64,000 nucleotides of DNA from Dirofilaria immitis (Eukaryota > Nematoda > Chromadorea > Rhabditida > Onchocercidae), in NCBI GenBank assembly GCA_024305405.1, contig JAKNDB010000085.1, positions 1,561,001 through 1,625,000 on the forward strand, read 5' to 3'. Numbering within the stretch: position 1 is the first letter of the stretch; each line of letters opens with the position of its first letter. The notes under the pieces were generated by a model that saw only the letters and a list, made by a program, of their open reading frames with translations, did no database searches and was not told where the DNA came from. Below are positions 63,463 to 64,000 of this stretch, one piece after another. The position numbers and the translations under genes are program-made.

Positions 63463-64000
63463 ATTTAACTCGGTTCAAAGAATTACATTAATTTAGCATC
63501 TAATTTATAAATTATAAATAATAATAATATTAGTAATATGTTTACAAAAAAATAAGCATATATAAATAATTAATTTAGCATAGAATTTAAACAATAAAAT
63601 AAATAAACAATCAATAAATAGACAATAATAAATATATAGAATTTAAATAATAAAGTAAATAAATAATAAATAAATATATAAATAACAATAATAATTAAAA
63701 TGCCACCGATTTAATTTAATTATAATTCATTTTAATTATTTGTAATTTATTTTAGTTGTTTAATTTCTTTTTTTTTCATTTCATTAACTTTTCCAAGAAA
63801 TTTTAATATGCTTATTTTCTTTATAAATAATTATATTTTATCAAATATAATTATTTATATTAATTCACCATACTAATAATAATTTGTGCATAATTTCCTT
63901 TTAAATTACTAATTCCAATTATTCAATTCATATTAGCATTAGGCATGATATGTTAAATAATATTAGCATAGTTTAGTTAATTTAATTCCGATTTTATATT
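63463..64000. other. AT-rich right flank, nothing recognised
   Basis: AAT/AAATAA-rich sequence with no open frame, RNA gene or splice signal I can support. Confidence 0.6.

Overview
This is a very AT-rich, gene-poor, repeat-rich piece of an animal nuclear genome, most likely a nematode. The reasons are: short exons scattered over long AT-rich introns; splice acceptors of the TTTTCAG type with almost no separate branch or polypyrimidine signal; acceptor-like sites just upstream of several start codons, as expected for spliced-leader trans-splicing; and two same-strand genes separated by only about 250 bases, as in a nematode operon. Large introns, many microsatellites and low gene density point away from compact Caenorhabditis-like genomes and towards a parasitic (for example spirurid) nematode. 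The species is inference only. I found no viral, bacterial, rRNA or tRNA gene.

Layout, left to right. (1) 21-69 (+): possible last exon of a gene entering from the left. (2) 2922-11592 (-): a nine-exon annexin with a long Gly-Tyr-Pro-Gln tail and four annexin repeats. (3) 11593-20938: intergenic microsatellites, hairpins and tandem repeats. (4) 20939-24666 (+): a four-exon PP1 inhibitor of the PPP1R14 (CPI-17/PHI-1) family, with a possible alternative last exon at 24841-24933. (5) 27913-32004 (-): a 12-exon coiled-coil protein, followed on the same strand by (6) 26277-27658 (-): a six-exon basic protein with an AT-hook-like motif. These two look like an operon. (7) 33540-34176: a GC-richer block followed by eight 27-bp tandem repeats. 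(8) 34902-38314 (-): a ten-exon gene for a secreted, N-glycosylated protein I do not recognise. (9) 38315-54723: a long intergenic stretch with two weak exon candidates, many microsatellites and a large imperfect inverted repeat (about 49.6-52.3 kb) carrying a 57-bp identical core. (10) 54724-58496 (+): a six-exon TMEM55/PIP4P-like two-pass membrane protein lacking the usual central cysteine-rich, CX5R-bearing part. (11) 60796-63209 (-): a small three-exon multi-pass membrane protein. (12) 63.3-64 kb: microsatellite and AT-rich DNA.

I built the gene models by hand from splice sites, exon phase and protein similarity recalled from known families; no database search was possible. Four otherwise clean exons (in the annexin, the coiled-coil gene and twice in the secreted-protein gene) each need exactly one extra base, always in a five-base homopolymer. 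A fifth exon (63 kb) shows the same pattern more weakly. This looks like a systematic assembly error rather than gene decay.

The genes are functionally unrelated except for the adjacent pair at 26-32 kb, so no pathway-level story joins the window. The best candidates for something undescribed are the inverted repeat at 49.6-52.3 kb, the shortened TMEM55-like protein, and the orphan secreted and coiled-coil/AT-hook genes.
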